Below are positions 49,108 to 49,756 of a stretch of 49,756 nucleotides of DNA, in pieces (position 1 is the stretch's first letter; each line of letters begins with the position of its first letter). The translations under genes were made by a program, and so were the position numbers. Location: NCBI GenBank assembly GCA_030754885.1, contig JASLZL010000082.1, positions 1-49,756 on the forward strand, read 5' to 3'. The stretch is from Rhodospirillales bacterium (GTDB taxonomy: Bacteria; Pseudomonadota; Alphaproteobacteria; Rhodospirillales; JASLLZ01). A model generated the notes under the pieces. That model searched no databases. It was given only the letters and a program-made list of their open reading frames with translations, and was not told where the DNA came from.

Positions 49108-49385
49108 GGCTTGTCTCCCCCCTTGGTCTTCACGTCGCGTTTAACCTTGATGCCCATTCTTTCGAAAGCAGCTATCAAGTTTTCAAGCATCTCCTCATGG
49201 CTCATATCACGCGTTAGCCTTGTGAAGGTGGCAGGGCCGACGGCACTTGGGTCCGGTAGAGGTTTTCCATGCTGACGAGCGCGGGATCGCGAAAGAAACG
49301 ATGCGAGCGCCCGGTCTCTTTTCAATTGTGGATGCTCGATTACCATCTCACTTGGTGCGTTCGTCGTTTTGTCTTTGTCAGTCAT
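49104..49385 (-). CDS. Small hypothetical protein (93 residues)
   Basis: A 93-residue, highly charged protein with a likely helix MSHEEMLENLIAAFERMG near the C-terminus and a Lys-rich end. AAAGGAGA precedes ATG 49385. It overlaps the following gene by 4 bases. No family is recognised; charged helical proteins of this size are common in phage and island cargo. Confidence 0.65.
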   Translation of the reverse strand: MTDKDKTTNAPSEMVIEHPQLKRDRALASFLSRSRARQHGKPLPDPSAVGPATFTRLTRDMSHEEMLENLIAAFERMGIKVKRDVKTKGGDKP

Positions 49386-49477
49386 CGTATTGTCTCCTTT
49401 TAGCGACTTCGGCGGGATGCCGGGGGCGCAAGCTGGATGTCAAATCACCCCAATCAGTAGGTGGATCAGCCCATTCA

Positions 49478-49756
49478 TCATTCGAAGATTTTCTCACGCA
49501 CTTCACGAGTGTGTTTGCAGTTGCCACGGTAGGTGAAGCCGGGGCAGGAACACTCTAAGTGTCCAGCCCGACCAAACTTGACCAAGTACGACGCCGACGG
49601 GTCGCGTGAACTGGTAAACTCCCAACTGCCCGTCTCCAGAACCGGCGTCTCGTCTGCTTTTTGTTGTGGCACGGCACCGGCCAGCGCATCGATCCGGGCA
49701 GCGGCATCACCCGTCGCCCTTGCCGCTCTGGCTTCTTCCATGAGTGCGGGAGCAAG
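49478..49756 (-). CDS. SWIM zinc-finger domain protein, 5' end possibly outside window
   Basis: The C-terminal part carries the SWIM motif CxCx(n)CxH: LECSCPGFTYRGNCKHTREV, binding zinc through three Cys and one His. SWIM domains bind DNA or proteins, often in transposases, helicases and recombination factors. The first ATG is at 49741, but the frame stays open to the window edge, so the protein may be longer than the 87 residues seen from that ATG. It is the most upstream visible gene of the co-directional group. Confidence 0.7.
   Translation of the reverse strand, partial: LAPALMEEARAARATGDAAARIDALAGAVPQQKADETPVLETGSWEFTSSRDPSASYLVKFGRAGHLECSCPGFTYRGNCKHTREVREKIFE

Noticed and set aside
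1-49756. CRISPR array, IS element or rRNA
   Set aside because: No spaced repeat series, no transposase ORF with terminal inverted repeats and no rRNA-like sequence were noticed on reading.

Overview
The window is GC-rich, densely coded DNA of an alphaproteobacterium, most likely a Rhodospirillales-like marine or salt-exposed species. The evidence is a stand-alone NDUFS4-type complex I subunit gene, an LdtR-like MarR regulator, a CoxG/CoxI pair, TPR-sulfotransferases, and codon third positions rich in G and C. The taxonomic call is inference; no rRNA is present.

Layout. 1-2.5 kb: the 3' end of a sulfotransferase, a methyltransferase, a GST-like protein and a small ORF. 2.5-9.1 kb: a minus-strand operon (aldehyde dehydrogenase, ThDP-dependent lyase/synthase, formyl-THF-hydrolase-like protein) divergent from a UbiD decarboxylase, then a DyP-type peroxidase broken by an in-frame amber codon. 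9.3-17.4 kb: LicD-like membrane protein, flagellin-like protein, LdtR-like regulator, GmhB-like phosphatase, a one-repeat PD40 remnant, M20 amidohydrolase, methyltransferase, amidase and a lipoprotein metallo-hydrolase. 17.5-22.5 kb: an operon for a glutaryl-CoA dehydrogenase-like enzyme and a complete biotin-dependent Na+-translocating glutaconyl-CoA decarboxylase-like pump. 22.9-34.4 kb: mixed metabolic genes, including an FlK-like thioesterase, a KdsC-like phosphatase, a TPR-sulfotransferase, orphan flagellar-type proteins, CoxI/CoxG accessory proteins, a Panacea-like gene with a probable frameshift, SMP-30, a 2-hydroxyacid dehydrogenase and a TauE-like exporter.

34.4-43.2 kb: a ten-gene Mrp-type cation/proton antiporter operon with three large NuoL/M/N-family subunits, preceded by NhaD. 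43.3-45.9 kb: thiamine-precursor ABC transporter genes under a TPP riboswitch. 46-47.5 kb: DUF192 protein, acetyltransferase, tRNA-Pro(TGG), NDUFS4-like subunit and tRNA-Arg(TCT). From the 3' end of tRNA-Arg to the right edge the content changes to small co-directional minus-strand genes of unknown function, which looks like an island. It contains a Tat-signal protein preceded by a 136-base RNA-like element with two mutually exclusive stems, built like a riboswitch or attenuator.

Three systems handle Na+ within 26 kb (Gcd-type decarboxylase pump, Mrp, NhaD), which suggests sodium-linked energetics. The two observations I rate most worth checking are the candidate structured leader at 48639-48774 and the glutaryl-CoA/glutaconyl-CoA Na+ pump operon.
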